A stretch of 64,000 nt of DNA, from NCBI RefSeq assembly GCF_043641665.1, contig NC_092182.1:12648956-12712955 (forward strand), read 5' to 3'. Source of the DNA: Enoplosus armatus (lineage: Eukaryota; Chordata; Actinopteri; Centrarchiformes; Enoplosidae). Position 1 is the first letter of the stretch. Every line of letters begins with the position of its first letter. Positions 31,570-52,203 of the stretch are shown piece by piece. Under the pieces are notes generated by a model. It worked only from the letters and a program-made list of their open reading frames with translations. It had not been told where the DNA came from and ran no database searches. Position numbers and translations under genes: made by a program.

Positions 31570-31819
31570 ACAAACTCTGCCTTTCCACACATGCAAGACC
31601 CCAAAGAGAAGCAAGAGAAAACATGACAAATTGCCCCAAACTTACTGCCCATTATACGCCTAGGAGAATTGATTTCGCATGATTAAACAGCTGAATTCAT
31701 AAGAACTCTGAAATCAATTGAACATTTAAAGATCCTACATGGATGCTTAACCCTTTACTGCATTAATTGAAAGTACCATGGAGAGAGTGTTGTTTTTTCC
31801 CCCCCTAACTTGAGTAGGA

Positions 31820-32932
31820 AATAAAGAATATTTGAAAGTAGTTTTACATCTTTAAGAAGACTTGTTGCCAAATGATAAGTGACTGACCTTTGCCTGTTTT
31901 TAAGTCTTTCGGTCCCCTTCATGCTTGTGTTATTTGCAGCTGAAAATGTCCTTTTATAAGTAAATCTGAAGTTTACAGTGGACAGTAAAGGGAGTGGGCC
32001 AGTCTGTAGTTTTGACATCCAACTGCGGATGAAGGATTATTGGATGATACCAACAGGAACATGGATCATCGGGCCATCATGGTTTGACTGAATTGTCACA
32101 TGATGTGTCCCTTTGGCAACAAAGTTATAACAAGTTATCTGAACTTGTTTATAGTAAAAAGGAATATCTAGATATTTTATTGGAAAGTTTACAAGCACTT
32201 TGTCGCCTCGTTCATGTGAGAATCAGGAGATGACGATGAGTTTAGTCATTATCAAACAGCTGGGACCTGTTTAAAACATTTCATTAGAAACACCTTTTCT
32301 CAACTACACCATGCAGTAAAGGGTTAAATTATAAACTTTGTCTCAATCATGAAATGACAAACTAAACAATGTAACACAACTGACAGTAAATGACAGTAAT
32401 TACATGGTTGGTAATATAATAGATGGCGCTTGCGTCAGAGTTGATGTAGTGAGGCTTATGGTTACTGTTCTGTCATCGAGGCCTGACCACATTTTTGGCT
32501 GAAACTACATGTTTAACCACACTAGATTCTTTTAAAGCAATAACCTGAGCAGAAGACTGGAATATTTTTAAGTATACAGGCAAAGAAACGGCTGTAATCA
32601 GCTTGACTTTAGGGAACAAAACTGCTACATTTACTGCCATTCCCCTTGAATTTTATGAAAAGATAGAAACCTCTACGTTCCAATTTTGAGAAACTTTTCT
32701 ATTAGTGACACCTGGTACTTGCTTTACTACGTCATTAGTCTTGTGAAACATGAAAACTTAAGCTGCTGAAGCTTGAGAAAGGTTTTGTGGGTGTCTTCAG
32801 TGGAGCTGGACCAGTAAGAGATCATTTCAGTGTTGGGTCAGATTTGTCAACAGTTGATTATGTTGAGAAAAGGAAAATCCTGCTTTGTAGCTCCGTCAGT
32901 GGGCAATGGAACTTTACATCTAATTAAATAAA
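31820..32932 (+). terminator. pa2g4: pa2g4 proximal and distal poly(A) signals
   Basis: AATAAA occurs at 31820-31825, 250 bp after the stop, and again at 32927-32932. Two 3' UTR lengths are therefore possible (about 0.25 and 1.4 kb). Confidence 0.55.
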
Positions 32933-32939
32933 AACATTT

Positions 32940-34080
32940 TCATACATTTGTTTGTTTTTCTGAAGGTATTTGTCAAAGTTCAGTATGTCTGCAGTGAAAT
33001 ATCAAGACTGCATGAATAGTGAAAGTTTTAAGTTCAGAAATGGTGGTGTCAATGGTTCTGAAGGAGAGGAAATTAGATACAGCGTCCGTAGGATTGGCCA
33101 ATATGATCTATACACCATGCTGTTTACATTTATATATAATATCTCTGGGTGTGTTAGGCCATTGATGTGTTCTTGGAAATCAATGACCAGAATGACTGTG
33201 GCAACATTAGATATTGATTTTTTGCATCTATTGTAATGAAGTAACTTGATTTTGTGAGCATTTAATTTGCTGGATTTAACAAAAACTGCCATTTCTGCCT
33301 GGTTATTTGATTGATTTTCCAACTAATTTACTGTATCATCACAGATATTGATAACACAATATTAACTTGCTTATGGAGGATTTTATCTATATCGCCCTCT
33401 CCTAAGCATCATGATGGTTTTGTGCATAAATCGATTGTCAGGTTAGAGAAGTTATTCTATGATCAATTATAAAGAAAATAAGAGTTTTGACATCTGACAA
33501 AAAATAAATCTAATCTCAAGGTCAATTGAATTACTGTACTGGGGGCTTTTGATTACATCACACAATCCTGAGCAGGTCTAGGACTTCATCTGCTTATGAG
33601 GACTGTGTGAAAGGTAGAAAGCACCAGATAAACTACTAAATGGACCTTGAGGTGAGATTGTATTGTCAAGTGCTAGTTCCAATGTCAACAATGGATTTTT
33701 TTTTTGTTATGTAGTAACACTCCACTTTCATTTATTTCTATGGTTTGCAAATAAAATGAAATTTAAATTTTAAGTTAAGTCAAGGAAGTGTTTCCCCTGC
33801 AGTAATGAGTAGGTTCATTGTTTTCTGTAGTCGAATTATTCATATTTTTAAGTTAATTCAGTAGATAGAGATATAACTGTAATGTGAAACCTTTTTAAAC
33901 AAACACCCGGCCTGTTTATTTACGGGATGATAGACTAGTTTTCGTTAAAAGTCCTAAAAACTGGGCTCAGTCTCTGTTTATCGCCTTGAAATTGTAGGTG
34001 TTAGATTAAATTGATGTGCCATGTCCTGACCATCTAGACTACATTTCCCAATGAGCTAGTACGAAAACACAGTTGACGCT
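32940..34080. other. Spacer between pa2g4 and rpl41
   Basis: AT-rich DNA with no coding segment that I can support and no repeat family I recognise. The open frames on both strands near 32970-33322 overlap each other and match nothing known to me. Confidence 0.5.
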
Positions 34081-34102
34081 GGTAGATGACGTAGATCACC
34101 TG

Positions 34103-34161
34103 TATAAATACAGCCCTCTTTCTTCGTCACATCCTCTTTCCGTTGCTCTTCTCTCTTCGAG
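34103..34161 (+). promoter_or_regulatory. rpl41: rpl41 core promoter and TOP-type first exon
   Basis: TATAAATA at 34103-34110 is followed about 30 bp later by a pyrimidine tract (CCTCTTTCC, near 34133-34141) and then CTTCTCTCTTCGAG|GT, whose donor ends exon 1 at 34161. A pyrimidine-tract start plus a tiny non-coding first exon is typical of vertebrate ribosomal-protein genes. Confidence 0.75.
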
Positions 34162-34276
34162 GTATGGGAAATCCTTTCTCTGCTAAAAGAATCCAAACTA
34201 ATCATTAAGATATACAAGTCATCCACAGTCACTAATAATTGTATTTGTTTAATTTCAACAGAAACTTCTCCACACG

Positions 34277-35782
34277 ATGAGAGCCAAGGTGAGTTAACCA
34301 GCTAATCTTAGTATTTTAGCAACTTTTTCAATCCTCTTCCTGTTCCAGTCAACGCTGCTAGCTAGCATCACCCCCTGTGCTGTTTCACATTGTCTGATGG
34401 CTTAAAATGTTTTTGTTAATGTATCTCTTCCCAAGTCGTAACACTGTTTTAATAACTTATTTGTTAATACAAGATGTTTTAAAATGGTGTGAATGCTATT
34501 GGTGCAGGAAGGCCCGCTTTGGTGCATGCTGTACGGTTAGCAATGCTACACCTCTGAGTAGAGATAACGCTAGCTATGTTTATGGTGAACGGTCCAGTTC
34601 TGACAGAGGTTAATGTCTAAAGCACCAGTGTAGTTTGCAGTGCTTCATCCTAGCAGTAGCTTCTCTGCAGCATATCACACGTGCTGTCTGTCACATAGTC
34701 AATAGGTGGGAGGGAACACATGGCTTACTGAACTGCACTCGATGTACATTAATAAATCTCCCTCTTGTTTTCTAGTGGAGGAAGAAGCGTATGCGCAGGT
34801 AAGAATTATGATCCATTCTTGTACAGATTTCTCATTGCCAGAAATCGTTCCAGTATTTTGATACATGCTGACAAAGGTCAGTGTGCTTGTATAACAGAAA
34901 ACTCTTGTATATAATAAATATTACTGCAGTTCAAGTCTAGCCGATAGGTCTCAAATGTCTCTGAATTGTGTCAATATCAATAAGAACTTATTGACATGCT
35001 GCTTTTATATTGGTTACAGCCACTATCTGAGGCGCTTTGTACACTTAACCACTGTCTGCAGTCTGTTTTATACTATTGCTACCACTTCAGAAATTCAAAT
35101 ACATGCTGTAGAGGTTCAGTTTGACGTCTAAATACTGACCCATAATTTACCAAAGTCTCTAGTACTAAAAGCAAGACAAGAACCTGTTCCACAAATATGT
35201 ACATGGCTCTAAGTTTAAATGGCTTGGTTCTCGGAAGTTGTCATTATTGGCTACTTGTTTCCACAACATTTGAAATGCAACCATTTTATCATTTGAGAAG
35301 AATTGGTCTTTGTAAGTGTTCTTGCAGTTTCATGCTTGAATGTCAAGTCTTTAATATCACACCAAATACTAGCCTTGCATTTAAAGGTAAAATGTACACT
35401 GTTATGGCCAAGTCTTTAACTGTGAGTCAGAAGGCAGGTTTAGGGATCTCTAGACAGAACTGTACCCAAGACGGGTCTCTACACTAATTGTAGATGTTGA
35501 TCAATACTTTGCTATCCACTCACAACCTCATGTACCAGGTTCATTTTTTGTAATTGGCCATTAAATCCCTTATCGGGTCACAGCTCAGGGATTGATGCCA
35601 ACATGTGAAACAACCTTTTTAAAGTGTGGATGATATGTGGTGTTCCCCATCAGTCCAGATATGTGCACTATTAAATGAGCATTGAGTAGCTAACCTGTTC
35701 TTGACAGCTGCTTTTTTTTCTTTTTTTTTATCCCAACAGGCTGAAGCGTAAAAGGAGAAAGATGAGGCAGAGGTCGAAGTAA
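34277..35782 (+). CDS. rpl41: Ribosomal protein eL41, 25 aa in three coding exons
   Basis: Component of the large cytoplasmic ribosomal subunit, placed at the subunit interface; one of the shortest known cellular proteins. Coding exons: 34277-34288 (four codons, MRAK), 34776-34798 and 35740-35782, preceded by a non-coding exon ending at 34161 and by non-coding sequence from 34262. Spliced, they encode a 25-residue chain that starts MRAKWRKKRMRRLKR and ends RQRSK, the same length as the human protein and almost wholly Arg/Lys. No single open frame of the usual size covers it, so automatic gene finders easily miss it. It follows pa2g4 on the same strand, as in human. Confidence 0.95.
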
Positions 35783-36038
35783 GCCCTCATCCCCGCCAGC
35801 TTGTGATCCTGTCGAAGCCTCTCCAGATGACTGACGCATGTGGCTGAAGTGGAGCCTCAATCGGTGGAACAGAGGCCTAAACCCTGATTTCATGACTGCG
35901 CGTCTCATGGAGCCAACTGTGAATGTCTGACTGGACGATGGCAACGCTGGATGATCTCTTGACATCAGAACTACAGCTGCTTTGTTCATGGAACTTGATA
36001 CATAAGTGTACCAACAACTGTCTTGTGGTGTATTGAAC

Positions 36039-36044
36039 AATAAA
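36039..36044 (+). terminator. rpl41: rpl41 poly(A) signal
   Basis: AATAAA 257 bp after the stop codon, then an A-run and T-rich sequence. Confidence 0.75.
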
Positions 36045-36059
36045 TGAACACTGTAAAAA

Positions 36060-37730
36060 AATTTAGCACCAGTTTCAGCCTCATTTATTCAACATGATTA
36101 GTCAGTCTTATTTATGTAAGTGTATTTATTGCCCAACATAAAGAAGTGTTGTGTAGCATAGCTCTGGGTTTCTGACTGGTGTCAGTTGTGCTACTTTGGC
36201 TTCAGTCACTTAAAATGTAAGAAACAAGTGTGAACTCTGTATAAAGTGTTCAGTGATTTCTTCAGACCATAGACGTAAGGTTATCAATGAACTTTGCTCC
36301 TCTAAAATTAGACTTAATTATAAAATTATTCATTCAAATTGTGTGGAAATTCTTACAATGGAGACTGCACCATGCTTCCATGCTGTAGTACTGAGCCAGC
36401 ACAACAGTATCTGTGTACTGAGGTGTTGCACTGCATATTCATATGGCTTAGGGTTGGTTATGATGAATAATGGTCATAAACTCAACTGCCTCAATTAAGT
36501 TAGTGATTTCCTCATTAAAGGCTCATCAAGGAAAAGCTGGAGAATTTTCTTACTTAGGTGTCAGACCAGTTTTCGTGCCACTTCAATGTTATTGCTGCCC
36601 CTCAGAGACAACAAGGGGGCACATTCAAGCTGAAATGGGGTGTTCATGATAAGCGATTGCTGTTAAAGTCAAAGCAACTAATTTGCAGACATTTTGCCAT
36701 CTTTCATCAACTCAAGTTTATGTTGTATTTCCAATTTAGCTTGATTTGGGGTTTTTTTATTTCTCCATTTATTTCTGCTGTTTTTATCACACTAAATCTG
36801 TAACATCAGCGCTTGTTTTGTTGAAAGGTGCTATACAAATGAACTTGCCTTGTGATTAGTTCAATTCAGTGGAATATGTCACTTTATGAAGTGTTATGAC
36901 AAAGAGCTGAGATAGGATCCTTTCAAATCCTTCTGAGCATTGCTCAAAAGCTCAAACTACTGCTTAACCTCATTTGTTTTAGCTCCTACACTTATGGATA
37001 CGAATAGGATGTTATGTACAGTATGTCTTGCATTGCTGTGTGTATGTGTGAGTTCGCTGTATGTAAGTGTGTGTGTGTGTCACGCTTTTGTTTGCGATAA
37101 ATATCAACAGCTAGTTACATTCAGTGATGTAATAAGTATTCATATCCTTTATTTAAATTAGTTAATACTCCATTACAGTAGAAGTCCAACACTTATTTTT
37201 ATCACCAAAATGTACTCATGGTAACAAAAGAAAAAGTACTCACTATGCAGGCAGAATGGCCTCTCTAAGCTGCAAAGTAACTATAAGTAGTAACTGTCAG
37301 AAAAATGTAGTATAGTAAAAGAAAAAGTAAAAGTACAATAATGCGATGTAGCGAAGTAGAAGTAACATAAATGGAAATACACAAGTAAAGTACAAGTATC
37401 TCAAAATAAGTACATGTAAAGTACATGAGTACAGAGTAAATGTACTTGGTTACTGTCCACCTTTGATTACTTTAAGGATTCAATCATCATAATCCAACAG
37501 TTGTCTCGGTGGGGGCAGTGATCCATATATTTTATGTATACAATCTAAAGGAAATCGATTATTTTCTATGTATTCTACATTTGCATAATCCACCAGTTTC
37601 CAAACTTGGGGAAGGAGGGCGGGAGGGCAAAACATGGAGAACAGCAAAAGTTACATACATTTACAAAATGGGGGACATGACAGAAAAACCAGAGACCTCG
37701 TTGCATAAATTATGAGCTGCATTATTGAAG
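36060..37730. other. Spacer between rpl41 and crbn
   Basis: No gene supported. It contains a copy of the AGTAAAAGTAC-rich interspersed repeat at about 37120-37470 and a short (TG)n near 37068. The rest is AT-rich. Confidence 0.5.
37120..37470. repeat. AGTAAAAGTAC-rich interspersed repeat upstream of crbn
   Basis: Contains AGTAAAAGTACAATAA, GTACTCATGG, 'tactcactatgcaggcagaa' and 'tgtaaagtacatgagtac', and matches the family seen at 5935 and 54905. Confidence 0.6.
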
Positions 37731-37752
37731 CCATTTTGACTCGTGACTCATC

Positions 37753-37767
37753 GCCAGGGGGCGCTCG
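37753..37767 (+). promoter_or_regulatory. CTCF-like core upstream of crbn
   Basis: GCCAGGGGGCGCTCG contains the CAGGGGGCGC core of the vertebrate CTCF motif, about 70-80 bp before the crbn start codon. Motif match only. Confidence 0.35.
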
Positions 37768-37834
37768 AGATCCACCTTGACACTGCACACTGAAGACGCC
37801 GTAGAAGAAGAGTTAGTATTGTAAACACAAGGAT

Positions 37835-46117
<8,283 letters not shown>

Positions 46118-47560
46118 TGTCGGACCATCATTTCCCCTCGTAAACCCCCCCCCCCCCCCCCCGCAAACCTCCCCAGCCTGGATCTACTCTCTGGCTGCGA
46201 TTACTTTTAGTAATCAATGCATCACACACCTCCTGTCACCCTTGGCAGCAAATCCATCACATTAGTGGAAAGGTCATTCGGCACTCTACGAGCAAATTAG
46301 AGCAGGATGGAGGTAGTGATTGTTCTTAAAGGCTCTTGAAATATGAAATATGGCGGAAGCCATGAGATGACTCGGCGCATTGTGATAAAGTGAGAAAGAA
46401 ACAGCGATTAACAGATTGATTCCAGGACCCATGGTAACATCCTAGCATGCAGCTGCCTGGTCTGCACCCCTGTCCCGCTGATTTCTTGGTAGCTGCAGAC
46501 ACACACAAAAGCTACGCTTAGTGCATCATTTCCTGTCAACTCCTTTCCTCTGTATGATGGAGAGTGCAACCGCATGCAGTTGAGACAGAGATATCGAGCA
46601 GGCTGAGTTAGCCACTGTAATCTGTTGTAAAACCAACCAGTTAATATAAATTATCTTAGCATTCAGATCCTTTGTGGGTTTCTCAGATATGTTTTCTGGT
46701 GTAATTTCAGCTGCCACAGGTCAGTGGAGGAAACTGTCTGAATGAAAGTGCACTCATGTATGCAGATCTTTCACTATAGGTGATATTCTGAATCTCGGAA
46801 TTAAATTGGATGCATTTTTGTATGCAAGAAGATTGGAAAGTAATTTAAAACATACTCATCCATGTGTGGAGACATTGTGCTATTTATTATCACACCAGTT
46901 TTTTTATGTAATGAACAAAAAACTGAAGTGACAATAACAATAATGTGTAATATGCTCAATATAATTGGTGTCTGTTTTGTATTCAACAAAGGCTCATTGT
47001 CCTGTCAGATAATGTGCTTCAGGAAACAGACGTTATGTTTGGTTGCACAAGTTAAAGAGATGTCTCTGACTGTTTTTTTAAAAGGCTAATTAAGACAAAG
47101 AGAAAGAGGAGCGTTTACCCTTCTTCATTTAGTTTGTTTATGTTGTGTGGCATGTTAAAATGGTGTGCCTATGCCCCAGCTCAGTGTCTTTTGATACGTT
47201 TGACGAATCAGTGAGCCGTAGACGTGAATGAAAGATTGTAAATGGCAAAGTGATGATGAGATTTAGATTTAGATGGTTTGTAGTCTCTCAGTTTTCAGGA
47301 TTTTACTTCTTGCGATTTTGTTGCAAGGCGCTGGCTCATGTTTGTATAAATGTAACTGTAAATAAGAGGCAGTTATAGCATTTGTTGTGTAATATAACTG
47401 GTGTTCTACTGTTTGTAGCATCTTATGTAGAAGATTATTTCTCATATCTCCTCATGTCACAGAGAATTGTTTGGAAATAATCTTAAACAAAGTATTTGAT
47501 CGCAATAAGAAATCGTCTCAGATGTGAAGATGTTGGTCTGTCTAATGAAATGTTTTTTGG
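46118..47560. other. crbn: crbn 3' UTR and downstream DNA
   Basis: The sequence directly after the crbn stop holds an 18-base C run at 46145-46162. No AATAAA lies close to the stop; the nearest variant is ATTAAA at 46800-46805, so the 3' end cannot be fixed. No other gene is seen. Confidence 0.45.
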
Positions 47561-47568
47561 ATATTTTC

Positions 47569-48101
47569 TTAAAGGAATTGTTCCACATTTTGGGAAATAC
47601 ATTTACTCATTTACTTTTTTGCCGAGAGTTAGAGGAGAAGATCGATAGAACTGTCATGTCTGTAGGATAAATATTTAGCTACCGCCAGCAGCTAATTAGC
47701 TTAGCTTAGCATAAAGACAGGAAACAAGGGGAAATGGCTATCCTGGTTCTTTCCACACTTAACAAAATCAGCCTATCAGCACCTCTAAATCTCACTAACT
47801 AACACATTATATCTCGTTGGTTTACGTTGGTTATGCAGCTGGCTATTTCTTTGTTCAGATTAAACAAATTAGATATAATCTGCTAATTAGTGAGCTTTAG
47901 AGATGCTGGTAGGTGGATTATTTTTTTAACTTTGGACTGAGCTGGGCTAGCTGTTTCCCCTATTTCCAGTCTTTATGCTATGCTATGCTAAGCTAACCGG
48001 CTGCTGGATGTAGCTTCATATTTACCGAACAGATATGAGAGTGGTATCTCGATCTTCTCACATAATGTTTGGCATTAAAACAAATTGGTGTAATTCTTTA
48101 A
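47569..48101. mobile_element. TTAA-flanked fold-back element, 533 bp (longest copy)
   Basis: Starts TTAAAGGAATTGTTCCACA and ends TAATTCTTTAA, so both tips are TTAA with inverted ends. The two halves are long inverted copies: the left arm has 'agcttagcttagcataaaga' followed by an AGGGGAAA block, and the right arm has the reverse complement ('tttccccta' then 'tctttatgctatgctatgct'). GATCGAT/ATCTCGATC blocks also pair. Transcripts would fold into a long hairpin. It has no coding capacity. Confidence 0.8.
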
Positions 48102-48740
48102 CAGATAAACATAAAACAGATAGATCTTACATGTTATTCTTATGGCGTAAGCACGATGTCATGTAGGTGCACAGGTCTGAGTTGTATTGAGAAAATAAGT
48201 TGACTTTGTGGTTTCATGCAGAGTTTGTTTTGAATTCATCTTTACATTTATCTTCACATTCTTGTGTGTCTTCCCTTAAAAGAAAAATCGATGCAGCAGA
48301 ACCAGAGATCATCTTTTTTATTCCACGTTCTTCCTTTTCAAAAGCTGGCACCTACGTTACCCACAATGCAACCGGCTCGCCAACAGTTCGGTCGGAGATC
48401 CGTGTGTGTTGTGCTAGTAGCGCCTATGTAACCACTACCCTCGAGCAAAGATGAGGAGTGGACTAAAGAGGTCTGGTAAGCTCACTGACTTTTGATGTGT
48501 ATAATCGGAAAATGTGAACTTCATCAGAAATGTCCCATTTGTTTTTATCACATCCACATTTTAAATCTTTTACTTATAATTCTTTGTTGGATCCTTCAAT
48601 AGTTTCACATCATATCATTTCATTTCATTAAGGAGAGATTTTCACCTTGAGAATAACATGTAAAATCTAAAATCCTGTGTTACACCTCTTGATTATATTC
48701 TGTCATATTGCTGGTTCAGTGTTCGCGCCAGGCTGTCAGA

Positions 48741-48766
48741 CCCCCCCCCCCCCCCCCCCCCCCCCC
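48741..48766. repeat. 26-base poly(C) run
   Basis: An uninterrupted run of C followed within four bases by AATAAA (48770-48775). Confidence 0.9.
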
Positions 48767-50767
48767 AACAATAAAATGGATGCTTCAGAAAGAAGAAATG
48801 AAATGCCTGGTTCCAAAGAAGGCCTTTGCTTGTTTTTCCATGACTTTCAGTGTACCGCAGAGTAGTGTTTGTGTGCTTTTGTGTGTGTGCATGTAGTGAG
48901 TTTGCAGATACATGTGGACATGATCATTTGCTATGCTAGCACAGTGAGGGTCTAATGAGTGGGAGGAGTCATGTCGACCACGTGAGGGTCCTTCGGAGAA
49001 GAACATAATAGTAATGATAATGACGGGGTTTGGAACATGCAACACGTGACTTTGTGAATTTGTTTCTCTGTTTACAGGCTCTGTTTAAAATGGTGCTTTA
49101 TTTAACTATTACTCATTGAAAGGTATTCTATTATTTTGATGCGGGCTTCAACCAACATTACTGTCATTATCGAGTAAACTTTCAATTATATTTCAGTTTG
49201 TGTCTAGTGTAGGAATGTCAGGAAATGATGCAAATGATACGAATTTCCCAGAGCCCAAAGTGATGTCTTCAAATGGCTTGTTTCTTTGATCTGTACTCCA
49301 TACAAATCACAGAAAAGCAGCAAATTCTCACACTTGATAAGCTGGAACCAGTGAATGTTTGGGGATTTTGTCTTGATAAATTACGTAAACAATTAATCAG
49401 TTATTGAAATTGTTGTATTTTATCTGAATGAATTTTTTTTATTGGGTATTTAGACCTGGACACTACAACACAAGCATAAATAGAATAAACAATATAACAT
49501 TGAACATATAGTTGTTATGGGCTACTCAGAAATGTGTATACATTTTCCAGCTATTCCATATTTTAACAGTAAAGTTAGTCTCGTGTAAATAAACCACATT
49601 TCCCAATTACTGTCAAAAATACTTCCTTTAACTCTCAGTAGATAAGTCAGTTTTTCCATTGAATACGTTTCTTGAACAATCTCAAACCATTACTCTTTCC
49701 CTGCAGGGTCAGATTTAGCTGTAACACGAAGAACATTTATGTTGACCTTGACAGTTCATTCCTGACCTTGGAAACAGCAGTCAATAACTCTCTCTAAGTC
49801 TCTACTGAAGGTCGGCTTCCAGAGCTTTCACGTGGTCTTTATCGGCAAGTGAAGTTTGCCCAGTCTTTGCAGTGTAGATGTTCAAAATGTCCATTATTCT
49901 AAGAACTTTTAGGACTTCTTCTTCTGTGCTGACGTAAACATGGTTGATGTGATATGGTTGAAAGCTCCAGAACAAATCGAGTAAATCGAGCAACGTGGAG
50001 TTGAAATGTCTTTTGTCAATTGTTGTTTCCAAGGTCAAGAATTAACTGTGAAACTCAAGCAAGAATAATATTGGAAAATGTGATCATCTGGAGTTACATG
50101 AGAATAACTGAGCCAAGTCCATCTGCTGATGAAGATGGTGTGATACAGTCAAAAGCTCCAAAACAAATGAGTAAGTGGACCTTATACTCCACCATATACT
50201 GCATGTTTCTGTGGGCTTTAACATGCTCATTTACATGTCATATTAGGCTTCATTATTTTCAATTACAGCCAGTGTGCATGCTGTGACTAATGCCTGAAGC
50301 TAGGTTAATACAATCATTTGGGCTTATGTAATGTTCTTGTCAGCGTAATCCAGTGGTTGAATGTAACTTAATTACATTTCCTCAAGGTACTTAAGTATTT
50401 CCATTTTATGCTACTTATACTTCTACTCCACTCACTACATTTGTCTGACAACTTTAGTTACTTTTCGGATTATCATTTTTCAGACCCTTCCTTTCCAGTG
50501 ATACTAATCAATCCTGAGGCTCTTTGGTGACATTATCTTAAAAAAAAAAAAAAAAAACTACTTCTAGGTCCAAAAATCATTTGAAAACAATCTGAGTGGA
50601 ACAAATACAAAAGCTGTATTTATTGCAGGGAACACAGCAGCGTTTGAATGAGGCAGAGTGGAGATATTAATGGAGATGTATGATTGCTTTTCCACTTAAC
50701 ACAGTCAACATGAACGTAACATCAAAGCTGTCCAAATGGTTCAAAGATGTACAGGGATATATATACA

Positions 50768-50800
50768 TACACTCAGTGGCCACTTTATTAGGTACACCCG
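50768..50800. repeat. End of a dispersed repeat (CAGTGGCCACTTTATTAGG)
   Basis: The words CACTCAGTGGCCACTTTA then TTAGGTACACC are those of a terminal segment found at very high copy in many fish genomes. Only this end is clear; how far the element extends to the right is not. Confidence 0.5.
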
Positions 50801-52197
50801 AACAGTCCAATTCAATCCAATACAACTTTTATGATGCCAATAAGGTTCAGCTTTTTAATATGTTTTAGCATTGATGTCATAGTTAGTGGTGGTGTTGTAC
50901 CACATGTGTGGTTCATATTCAACATATTTACCTCAACCATGTCAAACCATCCAAACCATCAGGAATGGAGTAGCTTTCAATGGATATTAAGTGTTCAAAT
51001 TGTACTAACAAGAAGTGTCTGTCACATTAGAACATTGAGATGTTTAACTTGATTTTAAGAGGACAGCAGTTCAACATTATGAATGTGTGTTGCTCTCCAA
51101 CAGCAGGATATTGGTTCAAGCCCTCATGTTGAAAAACATCTTTCCCTGCTGAAGTGTGTTTGAGCAACTCAGTTTCTTTACTGGTTTACCAATCTTTACC
51201 TCTCCAGGGATAAAAGCAACCGAGACGTAACCAAGAGCTCTGACCTGACTTTGGATAGAGAATCACAAGGATTCCTCACCTGGAGGAAGATACAAATACT
51301 CCCGTTACAAGACATCTTCAGCTACATCTGCACAACATGTTACAGTATGTTGCTGATTATTTTGGCATTTGATTAATAATATTCATAAAGATGTTGCAAA
51401 GTTCTTTTAGAAAACAAATCCTATAGGGACACATAACAACAACGACAAAATAACACCAAACACAAGAAGATTACATAATTGCTGGAGTCTATTGAGTCAA
51501 AGCTGTTTAAAAATTTCAGATATTGTCATGAAGGTCAAAGGTTAGATAGCGACTTCTACTGTTGCACATATTCTCAACATCACACAGGCAACAAACACTA
51601 ATACCCTGTCGTCAGTCTGGTCTAATGGTGTAATGATAGAGCATTAGTTACTTAATTGTCCAAAATAATGGCTGAAAAAACGACTAATTTTCAGATTCAA
51701 CCTAAAGTCCTGATGAGGAACCATTTTACCTTGATAAAAGCATCTTTAACCTGACTTGTACTTTCCTGGGTGTAGTCGAAAATTAATGAGCCACATTCCC
51801 TGTATGTGTACTTTGTGCATGTGTAACATCTTTCAGGCAGTGTCAGGCTTTGGTATGCTGCTCCTTCAGTGTGAAAATCCTTCATCCTGGTGACCAGCAG
51901 ATCACGCACACACCATGTATGACACACACCAGGTTTAAATCTGGCTAATATATTTTCATTACATACCATCAACTGTAATGTAAATGGAAAATGCATTCAC
52001 AATGTAGACAATGTGATGCTTGTTTAAGTGAGAACTCATCTAAATGGGTCGTATAAATTAACCTCAGGTGGCTCTAAATAGTCTTTATGATCATAATTAA
52101 GCTCTTACTCATTAGTGGGTTTTCAAAAATACACATGCTGCATAGTAATATGTACTTATACACAAGTAAACAGACAAAGCCGTTGTGAGAATAAGGC

Positions 52198-52203
52198 TTT
52201 ATT
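52198..52203 (-). terminator. Probable poly(A) signal of the V2-type receptor gene
   Basis: TTTATT on the + strand (AATAAA on the minus strand) about 830 bp after the receptor stop codon. Confidence 0.5.

Larger units (their letters stand above)
48110..52190. other. Gene-poor, repeat-bearing interval
   Basis: No gene that I can support. Contents seen: the poly(C) run at 48741; an open frame on the minus strand at 49802-50038 of unknown meaning; an AGTAAAAGTAC-type repeat near 50340-50490 (as 'ttacatttcctcaaggtact'); a poly(A) run near 50540; and a segment starting ACACTCAGTGGCCACTTTAT at 50768. Confidence 0.5.

Noticed and set aside
34289..35739. snoRNA in rpl41 introns
   Set aside because: Ribosomal-protein introns often host snoRNAs, but I found no paired C (RTGATGA) and D (CTGA) boxes with a terminal stem, nor an H/ACA pair.
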